Shown: in pieces, positions 29,001-36,837 of the stretch
How the letters are laid out: every line of letters begins with the position of its first letter
Numbering within the stretch: position 1 is the first letter of the stretch
Source: a bacterium
Lineage (GTDB): Bacteria; UBP6; UBA1177
Assembly (NCBI GenBank): GCA_017963125.1
Contig: JAGCUA010000063.1
Location: 1-64,000, forward strand
Direction of reading: 5' to 3'
DNA length: 64,000 nt
Program-made: the position numbers and the translations under genes
Notes under the pieces: generated by a model
Told to the model about the DNA's origin: nothing
Databases searched by the model: none
Seen by the model: only the letters and a program-made list of their open reading frames with translations

Positions 29001-29957
29001 GCTGATCAGGTTTTTCGTGCACTCTTCGGAACAGAAACTCTCGCCCTCGCCGTATGAAAGACAAAGTCCGCCTTCGCAGTCTTCGTCAACGTTGCACGGT
29101 CCGAAAGTCTTCATTTTGGGACTCGGTCTCTCGACACCTGCGACAAAAAGAGGCATACACTGATAACCTCTGCTTTCCATAAACTGGCAGGTCATGTTGT
29201 TCGGGCAGTCTTCATCCTCTTTGCACGTTCCCGTGCAGACTGAAGCTCTAACAAAACCGTAGCTGTCGCTTCCGGAATAATCATACCACGTGTAGCAGTA
29301 ACCGGTTTCGCACTCGACATCCTTGTTGCAAGGAGCACCTGCTTTGAGCCCGTAAACCCTGTTGTCGCATGTTCCGAAACCGCCGCATACGCCGCTGCGG
29401 CATATACCGCTTCCCATAAGCCCATCTTTGGCTTCACAGTCTCTTCCGTCAGCGACCTGGGACCATGAAGTTTTGGAATAGTCGCGGTTGCATTCTTCGC
29501 ACGAATTGGAGGGATTTCTCTCTCCGTCGGCAATGCACGCCCCGTTTATCTCGCAGGTCAGTCTGTCGCATGAGCAGGTATAGCCAGTTCCTGTTGCCGT
29601 GCAGACAGTTTTGTTCTTTTCGGTGCATGGATTCGGGTCGCACGGATCGTTCGCCTCAGGATCGTCATTATCCGGAACAACCGGCGTATCACTGTCGCCG
29701 CCCGGCTGCTGGTCGGAATCACCGTCGCTGTCACTGTCGCCGCCAGGCTTATAGCCGGAATCGCCGTCATTGCCATTTCCGTCCTCGGAGGAATCTTCAT
29801 CACCGTCCGGAACAACGGATTCGCCGTCATCGACATCAGAATCTTCGGTTTCGACCGGACCGTCATCAACTTCCGGTTTTGATTTTTTACCGCCTCCACA
29901 GGCGACAAAAGTAAAAATTACGGCCGAAACAATCGCTAAAAAAATAAATCTTTTCAT
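26022..29957 (-). CDS. Giant cysteine-rich lipoprotein with PPC domains
   Basis: A 1311-aa lipoprotein (lipobox FTFVAC, then GGG). Residues 25-105 are an Asp/Gly/Ser/Pro stalk. From 105 to about 770 there are more than fifteen small cysteine modules of the EB/Dickkopf type (patterns like CNVDEDCEGGLCLSYGEGE, CYDGYCVKTC, CGSGYECG). Then three bacterial pre-peptidase C-like domains follow: EPNNDLASAQEV with DYFKFKAKAGQYLKV, a second with YSWGPDLFYKVNVPAGK, and a third with DVVYSMNMAAGDYFHAQI. The end is again Cys-rich (CTCGPADACSWKNNGSC). It would be a long disulfide-stabilised surface fibre. The secreted subtilase gene follows. Function unknown; adhesion or attachment to polymers is the usual guess for this architecture. 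Confidence 0.82.
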   Translation of the reverse strand: MKRFIFLAIVSAVIFTFVACGGGKKSKPEVDDGPVETEDSDVDDGESVVPDGDEDSSEDGNGNDGDSGYKPGGDSDSDGDSDQQPGGDSDTPVVPDNDDPEANDPCDPNPCTEKNKTVCTATGTGYTCSCDRLTCEINGACIADGERNPSNSCEECNRDYSKTSWSQVADGRDCEAKDGLMGSGICRSGVCGGFGTCDNRVYGLKAGAPCNKDVECETGYCYTWYDYSGSDSYGFVRASVCTGTCKEDEDCPNNMTCQFMESRGYQCMPLFVAGVERPSPKMKTFGPCNVDEDCEGGLCLSYGEGESFCSEECTKNLISDSCGSCGKCMEGGSDKGFKYDKYCVPKGSGELGNHCQSGMDCSSGGCYDGYCVKTCGSIFSSCGSGYECGTLPDYFGSSEVCFDKNRFNLPDGTYCNYDDQCASGECIEFEGDKICGSHCTDSEVTDPETGSATTTKTCANGSQCLAVKKTSDFGSYAEYICAQDKMLKRVEFGQDCYSDWQCADGYSCFGGYFCSKACTKDSECEIDKTCYVYGQQESEEGGDPQILGVCISKEQQSFKPGEYCPYVWSCENCYTDYTIQQYYCTKSCESDADCFDIGGCYDGICQKAYPYRSDVYASCRFDDDCEKFTNCEHGTCTSSCSSDSSCDGYDAVTPTGTQKTCRPCETDTDCKKVFYDYGMCLTDYDGNKYCVEDCEQNYTLCPEGTRCNGHYCYPVSGSCKEGKAFCNSENNCAVPTLLDDWICDADKECLSGKCYDNYCQNLTCSTDEDCGCGFKECRSGSCVPKKSLGTLETEPNNDLASAQEVSNGFVFAGFGHKNNEEDFDYFKFKAKAGQYLKVRTHPYCGENRADTYIALLDENGSQLAVNEDMDYAHFAQHYYSEIMDYKAPADGYYYVLVRQSPMYRQALYNMPYILEIDSFDPDANNTCEGAKELEPGTYHESVKKALDSADTSSCTDFYSWGPDLFYKVNVPAGKIMTLRVTPESGAFDPTISVLSGCGEIEDTCLAGNAFGGFGDPEEIIYYNDSGSDAEYIIVIDTAAAPLEYDFTIQLDINDTPPVPENDKIEGAIALEGKGNLQGLTISAEDDYAPTAGICENASLTGKDVVYSMNMAAGDYFHAQINAAFAASIYVVKSDDLDTCIYGGGLINFETDATTAGIYYLIIDSNDATAYGTFSISYIKEATDKDSCKGICSSSYRMCLPDKTDLCMCDSSLGLLYTANCDSYCRSEDVGGLGGSCETSYTDSGSIERNGCVCTYDCSDTEKVAELCSDQEPSNCTCGPADACSWKNNGSCDKMCSDFFPTDHFDDSADCQ

Positions 29958-30054
29958 TTTTCCCCCCTGATATCCAACACATCGGCTGTCAGTCTATTCC
30001 GGACAATATTATTTTCAATTTTATTTGCATTTTTACCGAAACAACAAAAAAATC

Positions 30055-30082
30055 TTGACACTAAGGCAACTTTGCGTAGAAT
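30055..30082 (+). promoter_or_regulatory. Promoter of the L21-L27 operon
   Basis: TTGACA (30055-30060), 16 bp, TAGAAT (30077-30082), giving a leader of about 40 nt before the rplU start. The site lies in the 170-bp divergent gap shared with the minus-strand cysteine-rich lipoprotein gene. Confidence 0.85.
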
Positions 30083-30127
30083 CCTCGCGTTATTTTTTTG
30101 AGTGCTCTTTATTTTTGGAGGGTTTTT

Positions 30128-30439
30128 ATGTACGCAATGATTGATTTCGGCGGCAACCAGCTTAAGGTTGTCCCCGGAGAAAAGGTTTCTGTTTACAATC
30201 TGGACAAGAAAGAAGGCGAACTTGTCGAGAACAAAAATGTTCTTCTTTTTGCAGATGGTGACAATGTTATGGTTGGAAAACCTTATCTTAACGATGTAAC
30301 GGTAAAACTTGAAGTTGTAAAAAACTATAAAGGCAAAAAAGTTATCGTTTTCAAGAAAAGAAGAAGAAAAACCAGCAAAGTTAAAAACGGTTTCAGACAG
30401 AGCTTCACACAGCTCAAAGTTCTTGAAATTGTTAAGTAA
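30128..30439 (+). CDS. rplU: 50S ribosomal protein L21
   Basis: A 103-aa L21, the usual length, which binds 23S rRNA in the large subunit. [17 protein letters not shown] at the start, the central [17 protein letters not shown] and the basic [16 protein letters not shown] region near the C-terminus are family hallmarks. TTTGGAGGG precedes the ATG; an in-frame ATG 30 bases earlier has no site. It lies 14 bases before rpmA. Confidence 0.97.
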   Translation: MYAMIDFGGNQLKVVPGEKVSVYNLDKKEGELVENKNVLLFADGDNVMVGKPYLNDVTVKLEVVKNYKGKKVIVFKKRRRKTSKVKNGFRQSFTQLKVLEIVK

Positions 30440-30453
30440 TTTGGAGGAACACC

Positions 30454-30720
30454 ATGGCACATAAGAAAAGCGGCGGAAGTGCAAGAAACGGTCGTGACAG
30501 TGCAGGTCAGAGACGCGGAATCAAAAAGTTCGGCGGCGAGCCGGTCATTCCGGGCAACATCATCGTCCGTCAGGTCGGAACAAGATGGATCCCCGGCGAA
30601 AATGTAGGTCTTGGTACTGATTACACGATTTACGCTCTTAAAGAGGGTGTCGTTCAGTATGAGACTTTCTACAAAAACGGCAGAGCAAGAAGAAGAGTTT
30701 CTGTAGTCACCGAAGCATAA
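30454..30720 (+). CDS. rpmA: 50S ribosomal protein L27
   Basis: An 88-aa L27. The N-terminal tail starts [19 protein letters not shown], which reaches the peptidyl-transferase centre; there is no Firmicutes-type N-terminal extension to be cleaved. [22 protein letters not shown] is diagnostic. GGAGG is well placed. A strong terminator follows 23 bases after the stop. Confidence 0.97.
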   Translation: MAHKKSGGSARNGRDSAGQRRGIKKFGGEPVIPGNIIVRQVGTRWIPGENVGLGTDYTIYALKEGVVQYETFYKNGRARRRVSVVTEA

Positions 30721-30743
30721 TCTTCATTTCGTTTGAATTTCAG

Positions 30744-30769
30744 ACTCCCGGCAACGGGAGTTTTTTTTT
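30744..30769 (+). terminator. Intrinsic terminator between rpmA and obgE
   Basis: Perfect 7-bp stem ACTCCCG/CGGGAGT with a GCAA tetraloop, followed by eight to nine thymines. It would end most transcripts after the two ribosomal genes and leave obgE to readthrough or its own promoter. Confidence 0.9.
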
Positions 30770-30792
30770 ATTTTCCATACCAAGAGGTCGTT

Positions 30793-31824
30793 ATGAAGTT
30801 TGTCGATCAGGCAATAGTCGATATTATCGCGGGCAACGGCGGTGCCGGAGCTGTCAGTTTCAGGCGTGAGCCTTTCATTCCGCTCGGAGGTCCCGACGGC
30901 GGCGACGGAGGCAAAGGCGGAGATGTCATTTTTGAAGGCGACGAGAACGTCATCACCCTTTACGACATCCGCTACCAGCGCACGATCAAAGCTGAAAACG
31001 GCCAGAAAGGAATGGGGTCCAACATGTACGGCCGCGGCGGCGAAAGCATGATCGTCAAAATCCCGCTCGGAACTTTTGTCTTCGACCACGAAACTTCGGA
31101 ACTTATCGCCGACATAACGAAGCACAAACAGAGAGTCGTCGTTGCACACGGCGGCATCGGCGGCAGAGGAAACGCGAAATTCAAAACAAGCGTCAACAAA
31201 GCTCCGCATTACGCTCAGGAAGGGCTTCCAGGAGAGCGGAAAAAAGTGCGTCTCGAACTCAAACTTATGGCCGATGTCGGAATAATCGGCTTCCCGTCTG
31301 TCGGCAAATCGACTCTCATAAGCGTTATCAGCAACGCGCGGCCGAAAATCGCGGAATATCCTTTTACAACGCTTGTTCCGAACTTAGGTATGGTCGAAGG
31401 AAAGGACTTCATCCCGTTTGTAGTTGCAGACATTCCCGGACTTATCGAAGGGGCACACACCGGCGCCGGACTCGGTCACAGATTCCTGCGTCACGTCGAA
31501 AGATCGCGCTTTCTCATCCATCTCGTCGAGATAAATCCGGCAAGAAAATCGCCAGTTGACGACATAAAAACGATAAACCGCGAACTTGAACTCTTTGATC
31601 CGGAACTTGCAAAGAGAGAGCAGATAATCGTCCTCAACAAAATAGACTCCTACGGCGAGGAAGAAGAGAAACTGAGAGATGAACTCCGCGAATTTGTCAA
31701 AGATATGCCCTACTTCGAAATAAGCGGCATCACAAGAAACGGCGTAAAGGAACTCATGGATTTCGTCGGTCAGAAGGTCATCGAATACAGAAACCGTGAA
31801 AAAGAAGATACCGCCGGTAAGTAA
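30793..31824 (+). CDS. obgE: GTPase Obg/CgtA
   Basis: A 343-aa Obg GTPase, which acts in 50S assembly and stress control. The glycine-rich Obg fold occupies residues 1-158 (GNGGAGAVSFRREPFIPLGG, GGDGGKGGDV). The G domain has G1 GFPSVGKSTL (about 166), G3 DIPGLIEGAHTGAGLG and G4 NKID. The C-terminal extension seen in some phyla is absent. The ATG at 30793 follows AAGAGGT; a longer frame reading through the terminator is unlikely. L21-L27-Obg is a widely conserved gene order. Confidence 0.96.
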   Translation: MKFVDQAIVDIIAGNGGAGAVSFRREPFIPLGGPDGGDGGKGGDVIFEGDENVITLYDIRYQRTIKAENGQKGMGSNMYGRGGESMIVKIPLGTFVFDHETSELIADITKHKQRVVVAHGGIGGRGNAKFKTSVNKAPHYAQEGLPGERKKVRLELKLMADVGIIGFPSVGKSTLISVISNARPKIAEYPFTTLVPNLGMVEGKDFIPFVVADIPGLIEGAHTGAGLGHRFLRHVERSRFLIHLVEINPARKSPVDDIKTINRELELFDPELAKREQIIVLNKIDSYGEEEEKLRDELREFVKDMPYFEISGITRNGVKELMDFVGQKVIEYRNREKEDTAGK

Positions 31825-31828
31825 AGAT

Positions 31829-32476
31829 CTACTCAATCCCTAAAATTTTGTGCAGCTGAAGCTGCAGTCTGATATTTTTATGACTTTTGACGAATTTTTC
31901 GACTGATGAAAACCAGTCACGCCCGTTCTCGAAAACAGGGCTCAGATAAGTTTCGATCCCGTCAAGAAGAGGAAGTTTTTCATCAATAAAATCAAGATCT
32001 TCCTTATTTCCAACGACAAATTTGATCCACCCAGAAACGCTCTTTTTCAAAAAACCGATATTCTTTTCATCAAAAAGAGGATTTCCCGATGAAGGAGTTT
32101 TCCAGTCTGTCGAAAAATAGAGCTCCGAACCTGAATTTTCAGCCGAAAAAGCGCGGTAAAGCGGCTCAAGCTCGAAACTTCCGTTGGTTTCAATTGAAAT
32201 CCTTTTGCCGCGGAGCAGTTTCAAAAGTTTAAGAAGCTCTTCCGCCTGACAGAACGGTTCTCCGCCGGTAATGCAGACATCAAAGATATCGGATTTATTG
32301 ATTTTTTCCGCGACTGCCTCAGGCGTTTCAATGTAAAACGAATCTCCCGAAAGAGTCTGTTTCGTGTCGCAGTATGAGCAGTTGAGATTGCATCCGAAAA
32401 ATCTGATAAATTCAGTCGGATAGCCCTGGAAACGGCCTTCACCCTGAAGCGAAGTGAAAAGAGAGTGGAGTTTCAT
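31829..32476 (-). CDS. queE: 7-carboxy-7-deazaguanine synthase (radical SAM)
   Basis: A 215-aa QueE. It converts 6-carboxy-tetrahydropterin to 7-carboxy-7-deazaguanine in the queuosine pathway. The opening SLFTSLQGEGRFQGYPTEF and the iron-sulfur motif FGCNLNCSYCDTK (Cx3Cx2C) are diagnostic, with the TGGEP SAM-binding strand about residue 70. No other que gene is in the window. It ends 5 bases from the convergent obgE stop and begins 3 bases after ftcD on the same strand, so it is the last gene of that run. Confidence 0.92.
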   Translation of the reverse strand: MKLHSLFTSLQGEGRFQGYPTEFIRFFGCNLNCSYCDTKQTLSGDSFYIETPEAVAEKINKSDIFDVCITGGEPFCQAEELLKLLKLLRGKRISIETNGSFELEPLYRAFSAENSGSELYFSTDWKTPSSGNPLFDEKNIGFLKKSVSGWIKFVVGNKEDLDFIDEKLPLLDGIETYLSPVFENGRDWFSSVEKFVKSHKNIRLQLQLHKILGIE

Positions 32477-32479
32477 GCC

Positions 32480-34168
32480 TTAGCTGATTTTCTTTTCGAC
32501 GATTGCAAGAATATCCAGAGCTTCCTTGTCGACAACAGCAAGAACTTTGTTCATTGCAGTCGAAGTTTCAGCGTAGAAAGGATCGTCTTTCGCAAAATTC
32601 TTGAGGTTGATCTTAACGTTGAGAGCTGCCGCCTTGACACCGGCCTGAACGAGCAGCGCACCTACGCCGGCATCACTTGCAGCGTTGATGTTGCCGAATT
32701 CGCCGACGATCTTGAGGTTCGGAAGAAGTTCGTAAGTTTTTTCAAGAACGTGAAGCGGGACCGAGATCGCGTATTTGTTCGCTTCGTCCATATTTTTGTC
32801 CGCAGCTGCGATCTCATCGGGATTTCCCGCCTTTTTAGCCGCGTTCTGAGCTTTCATAGCCGCCATCATGATGTTGAAAGCATTCGTGTCTTCGTCGATA
32901 AGATGAAGAAGTTCCGCTCTTCTTACCTGCATGTCTTTTGCGACAGTGTTCATCTTTTCGTTGTGCTCTTTGTAGCCTTTTTTGTTGTAAGTGAGGTTTG
33001 CGACCATGCTTCCAAGCGCCGCAGCCAATGAGCCGCAGAGAGCAGCAACAGAGCCGCCGCCGGGAGCCGGAGCGTCACTAGCCAGAAGATCGGAGAACTC
33101 GGTTACCGTGATATCGGAAAGTCCTTTTGTCTCCTTCACCATGTATTCGATGACTTTTTCTTCAGGTTTGAATTTGACTACATCGCTGAGTCCCAAAGAC
33201 TGTTCCGCGATTTTTATGAGCTCGGCTTCGCTCTGACCCGCACAGCTTCCCTGTTTTTCAAGGTAGTGGATTCCTGCTTCGATAAGAGCTTCTTTCGGAA
33301 GAACGCCGACGATCTCGCTGCCTGTGACTCTGAGCCCCTTCTCTTCCGCAAGTTTCGAAGCGGCGTCAAAAACGTGGAACATGTTGGTTACGTGGTAATT
33401 CGTGAGATTTATCGAGATCTGCGCCCTTTTGAAGTCATCGACATACCAGCCGATAGCTTTGCAGTTTTTGAACATGCCGGGATGCATGATCTTTTTGCCG
33501 TTTGCGTCAAGTTTCGGGTTGCCGTCTGCATCTTTTTCGGGATATCCCTGCTCACGGAGTCTGAGAGCGATCGCGTTAGCCTTTTTCGCGTTCGTTGTAT
33601 TGAGGTTGATGTTGTAAGCGATAAGGAAATCACGCGCCGAAACAGCGGTAGCGCCTTTTGTCGGACGGAATTCCGCCGGGCCGAAATCGGGTTTCCATTT
33701 CGGGTCTTTGAGTTTTGCTTCAAGACCTTCGTATTCGCCTGATCTGACAGTCGCAAGGTTTCTTCTTTCGGGGCTTGTAGCCGCATATTCGTAGAAATAA
33801 ACCGGATAATCGAGCTCTTCGCCAAGTCTTTTGCCGAGATCGTGCGCGATCTCTACACATTCGTCCATCGTTACGCCGCTTACCGGAATAACGGGGCAGA
33901 CATCGCACGCTCCGAAACGCGGATGAGCACCTTTGTGATGGCGCATGTCAATGAGTTCGTGGCTCTTTTTTACAGCGGCGAAAGCAGCCTGTTTTACAGC
34001 TTCCGGCTCGCCGACAAACGTGACGACCGTTCTGTTCGTATCGTATCCGGGATCGACGTCAAGCAGTCTGACACCGCTCACCTTCTTGATTTCAGCAGTG
34101 ATCTTGTCGATTACGGCCATATCTCTTCCTTCCGAAAAATTGGGAACACATTCGATGATTTTAGTCAT
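32480..34168 (-). CDS. ftcD: Bifunctional glutamate formimidoyltransferase / formimidotetrahydrofolate cyclodeaminase
   Basis: A 562-aa fusion enzyme of histidine breakdown. The N-terminal half (ECVPNFSEGRD at residue 5, then HKGAHPRFGACDVCPVIP) transfers the formimino group from formiminoglutamate to tetrahydrofolate. The C-terminal cyclodeaminase (from about residue 340: FSDLLASDAPAPGGGSVAALCG) releases ammonia and 5,10-methenyl-THF. The start at MTKII is preferred because GGAG seven bases upstream overlaps an earlier in-frame ATG. No hut genes lie nearby. It sits between the glycolytic run and queE, suggesting a folate link rather than a histidine operon. Fused FtcD is common in anaerobes. 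Confidence 0.93.
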   Translation of the reverse strand: MTKIIECVPNFSEGRDMAVIDKITAEIKKVSGVRLLDVDPGYDTNRTVVTFVGEPEAVKQAAFAAVKKSHELIDMRHHKGAHPRFGACDVCPVIPVSGVTMDECVEIAHDLGKRLGEELDYPVYFYEYAATSPERRNLATVRSGEYEGLEAKLKDPKWKPDFGPAEFRPTKGATAVSARDFLIAYNINLNTTNAKKANAIALRLREQGYPEKDADGNPKLDANGKKIMHPGMFKNCKAIGWYVDDFKRAQISINLTNYHVTNMFHVFDAASKLAEEKGLRVTGSEIVGVLPKEALIEAGIHYLEKQGSCAGQSEAELIKIAEQSLGLSDVVKFKPEEKVIEYMVKETKGLSDITVTEFSDLLASDAPAPGGGSVAALCGSLAAALGSMVANLTYNKKGYKEHNEKMNTVAKDMQVRRAELLHLIDEDTNAFNIMMAAMKAQNAAKKAGNPDEIAAADKNMDEANKYAISVPLHVLEKTYELLPNLKIVGEFGNINAASDAGVGALLVQAGVKAAALNVKINLKNFAKDDPFYAETSTAMNKVLAVVDKEALDILAIVEKKIS

Positions 34169-34265
34169 TTCAAACTCCATAAATTATTAAAACAGCATTT
34201 TTCGCGTGAGAGTATATTCTGGAATAATCAAGTCAAGATTTTCGGCAATCTGAAAAGGCCGGAAA

Positions 34266-34586
34266 TCACCAGATTTGTGAAAGGAACTCTTCGAGATAAG
34301 CGAGAAATTCGTTGTATAGGTTGTTTCTGTGTACAAGAACGAATGCTGACGTGATGATGACCGGAAGGACCATTAAAATGAAATACTTATACTCGTGCAT
34401 CAGATTTTCTTTCAGGAACTTTTCGTCCGGATAGAGATCTGAGACCCTGAGCTTCTGGCGCGGCCACTCCTGCGAATAACCAAGGTTCACCTTGCGGCTC
34501 TCGGTGATCTTCGCGGCTTCGCTCTGCGTCAGTTTTTTTTCTCTCGGCTTGAAATCAGCCGATGTCGCCATAGTGAGTCTTGCCAT
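34266..34586 (-). CDS. Small single-pass membrane protein
   Basis: A 106-aa protein. The first 65 residues are charged (PREKKLTQSEAAKITESRKV, SDLYPDEKFLKENLMHEYKY). One hydrophobic helix (about 68-84, FILMVLPVIITSAFVLV) is followed by a short periplasmic tail ending FLSQIW. AAAGGGG precedes the ATG. It starts 14 bases after pgk on the same strand. I recognise no family. Confidence 0.65.
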   Translation of the reverse strand: MARLTMATSADFKPREKKLTQSEAAKITESRKVNLGYSQEWPRQKLRVSDLYPDEKFLKENLMHEYKYFILMVLPVIITSAFVLVHRNNLYNEFLAYLEEFLSQIW

Positions 34587-34600
34587 TTTCCCCTTTAATT

Positions 34601-35806
34601 TTAATCTTTAAGAGCTTCCAATCCCGGGATCATGCCGTCGCTTTTAAGAAATTCGAGCGCAGCCGTTCCACCGGTAAAGACATAGTCGAATTTGTCAGCA
34701 AACCCTGCCTTTCTGAGCATTTCTTCAGTATCTCCGCCGCCCGCGACTTTGTGTATCGGAAGAGATGCGATCTTCTGAGCGAGCTTGAGACTTCCGACAG
34801 AGAACTGCGGTTTTTCGTAAACTCCCATCGGACCGCTCCAGAAAAGATGTTTGCACTCGGCGATCTTTTCGGCAAAAAGCTCAACTGTTTCAGGTCCGAT
34901 GTCAAAAGGCGCCATTCCCTCAGGAAAGGATTCCGTTTTACAGACAGCCGGTTCTGTTGAATTGACCGTTTCAGCTATGACATGGTCGACCGGAAGAACG
35001 ATTTCGACTTTGCGGACTTTCGCGCTTTTCAGGATCTCCTTTGCAAGCGGGATTTTTTCTTCGTCAACCGGAGCCGAACCGACGTAAACGCCCTGAGCAG
35101 CCATGAAAGTGTATGCGAGCGGACCGCCGACAATGATCTTGTCGGCCATATCGAGCATCGGACGTATAAGCCCGGTTTTGTCTGAAATATTCGATCCGCC
35201 GAGCATGATGCTGAGTCCGCTTCCGTGCTCCAGACCTATGAATTTAGAGAGTTCCTCGACTTCCTGCTTGACAGCAAAACTTACCCCTTTCGTATCAATG
35301 AAACGCGGAAGAAGAGCGATCGAAGTGTCTTTTCTGTGGCAGACACCGAAAGCGTCATTGATATAAACGTCGCACATTTTCGCAAGCTCGCGTGCAAAAG
35401 CTGAGGAATTCTTTTTCTCTTCGCTGTTGAATCTGAGGTTTTCAAGAACGAGTATCTGTCCCGGCTTAAGATCTCTAACCATCTGCATCGCGCCCATGCC
35501 GACACAATCCTCAAAGAAATAGATATCCTGTTCGAGGATCTCCGCCAGCTTTGCAGCAAAAGGCTCAAGAGTGAACTGTGCATCTTTTTCGCTCTCAGGT
35601 CTGCCGAAGTGAGACGCGATAATAAGACGCGCATTGTGTTCCAGAATATGCTTTATTGTCGGAACAGCCTTGTTTATCCTTTCAAGATCGGCGATGTTTC
35701 CGTCTTCATCAACCGGGAAATTGAAATCCGTTCTAAGAAAGACTCTCTTTTCCCTGATGGCGAGTTCGTTTACGCACTTGATCCCGAGAGTATCAAAAAA
35801 ACCCAT
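34601..35806 (-). CDS. pgk: Phosphoglycerate kinase
   Basis: A 401-aa PGK, which makes ATP from 1,3-bisphosphoglycerate. The substrate loop is LRTDFNFPVDEDG (family usually RxDxNVP), then ASHFGRP, VLENLRF, the hinge GGSNISDKTGLI (usually GGAKVSDK) and the nucleotide motif GGGDTEEML. Conservative differences aside, all key segments are present. It follows gap by 12 bases on the minus strand. Confidence 0.96.
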   Translation of the reverse strand: MGFFDTLGIKCVNELAIREKRVFLRTDFNFPVDEDGNIADLERINKAVPTIKHILEHNARLIIASHFGRPESEKDAQFTLEPFAAKLAEILEQDIYFFEDCVGMGAMQMVRDLKPGQILVLENLRFNSEEKKNSSAFARELAKMCDVYINDAFGVCHRKDTSIALLPRFIDTKGVSFAVKQEVEELSKFIGLEHGSGLSIMLGGSNISDKTGLIRPMLDMADKIIVGGPLAYTFMAAQGVYVGSAPVDEEKIPLAKEILKSAKVRKVEIVLPVDHVIAETVNSTEPAVCKTESFPEGMAPFDIGPETVELFAEKIAECKHLFWSGPMGVYEKPQFSVGSLKLAQKIASLPIHKVAGGGDTEEMLRKAGFADKFDYVFTGGTAALEFLKSDGMIPGLEALKD

Positions 35807-35818
35807 CAGATCCTCCGT

Positions 35819-36820
35819 CTAAGCAAAAAGTTTTTTCAGAACGTCGAACATTCTGTTGCTGTAACCCCATTCATTGTCGTACCAGCTGAGCAGTTTGACC
35901 ATATTTCCCTGCATTACGGCAGTGTTGAGAGCGTCAAGGATCGAAGAGTGCGGATCGCCGTTGAAATCGTGCGAAACGAGCGGCTCGTCGCAGTATCTGA
36001 GAACGCCTTTCATCTGACCTTCTGCGTATTCCTTCATAAGTGCATTGATTTCTTCAGCCGTAGTCTCCTTTTCGATGACGAAAGTTGCATCGACGACACT
36101 TACGTTAGGTGTCGGGACTCTTATCGAAATACCGTCAAGTTTGCCCTTGAGTTCAGGAATTACGAGGCTGATAGCCTTTGCAGCGCCGGTAGTCGTCGGG
36201 ATCATGCTGACTGCGCCTGCTCTCGCTCTGCGGAGATCTTTGTGCGGAAGGTCGAGTATGCGCTGGTCGTTCGTGTACGAGTGGATCGTGGTCATAAGAC
36301 CGTGTTTGATCCCGAAATGTTTGTGCATGATGTAGGTTATCGGAGCAAGGCAGTTCGTGGTGCAGCTTGCATTCGAAATGATGTTGTGTCTCTCTTTGTC
36401 GTAAAGATAATCGTTTACGCCGTAGACGACTGTCATGTCCTCGCCTTTTGCCGGAGCCGAAATGAGGACTTTTCTTGCACCTGCTTCGATGTGCAGATTA
36501 GCCTTTTCCCTTGCAGTGAAGCGGCCGGTGCACTCAAGAACGACGTCTATTTTCATATCTCTCCACGGAAGGTTTTCCGGGTCTTTTTCTGCAAGGATCT
36601 GTACTTCGCGGCCGTTGACTATGATCGAAGATTCTCCTGCCGAGACCTCTTTATCCCAAATACCGTGAACCGAGTCATACTTAAGGAGATGAGCCAGAGT
36701 TTTAGGATCGGTAAGATCATTTATGACGACGATTTCAACCTGATCACTTCCTTCAGCGATTCTGAAAACAGCTCTTCCTATTCTGCCGAAGCCGTTGATT
36801 GCAACACGAATTTTTGACAT
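35819..36820 (-). CDS. gap: Glyceraldehyde-3-phosphate dehydrogenase, canonical type I
   Basis: A 333-aa GAPDH. Rossmann motif AINGFGRIGRAVFR, NAD-selecting aspartate in VVINDLTDP, catalytic SNASCTTNCLAP (Cys about 150) and histidine in TTIHSYTNDQ, and the closing WYDNEWGYSNRM. This is the housekeeping enzyme, in contrast to the divergent copy at 13544. GGAGG lies before the ATG. Order on this strand: tpiA, HD protein, gap, pgk. Confidence 0.97.
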   Translation of the reverse strand: MSKIRVAINGFGRIGRAVFRIAEGSDQVEIVVINDLTDPKTLAHLLKYDSVHGIWDKEVSAGESSIIVNGREVQILAEKDPENLPWRDMKIDVVLECTGRFTAREKANLHIEAGARKVLISAPAKGEDMTVVYGVNDYLYDKERHNIISNASCTTNCLAPITYIMHKHFGIKHGLMTTIHSYTNDQRILDLPHKDLRRARAGAVSMIPTTTGAAKAISLVIPELKGKLDGISIRVPTPNVSVVDATFVIEKETTAEEINALMKEYAEGQMKGVLRYCDEPLVSHDFNGDPHSSILDALNTAVMQGNMVKLLSWYDNEWGYSNRMFDVLKKLFA

Positions 36821-36837
36821 TTTTTCCTCCCAAAAAG

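Noticed and set aside
35609..36817. 402-codon plus-strand ORF opposite gap
   Set aside because: Antisense frame kept open by biased codons of a strongly conserved gene; the gap protein on the minus strand is unmistakable.
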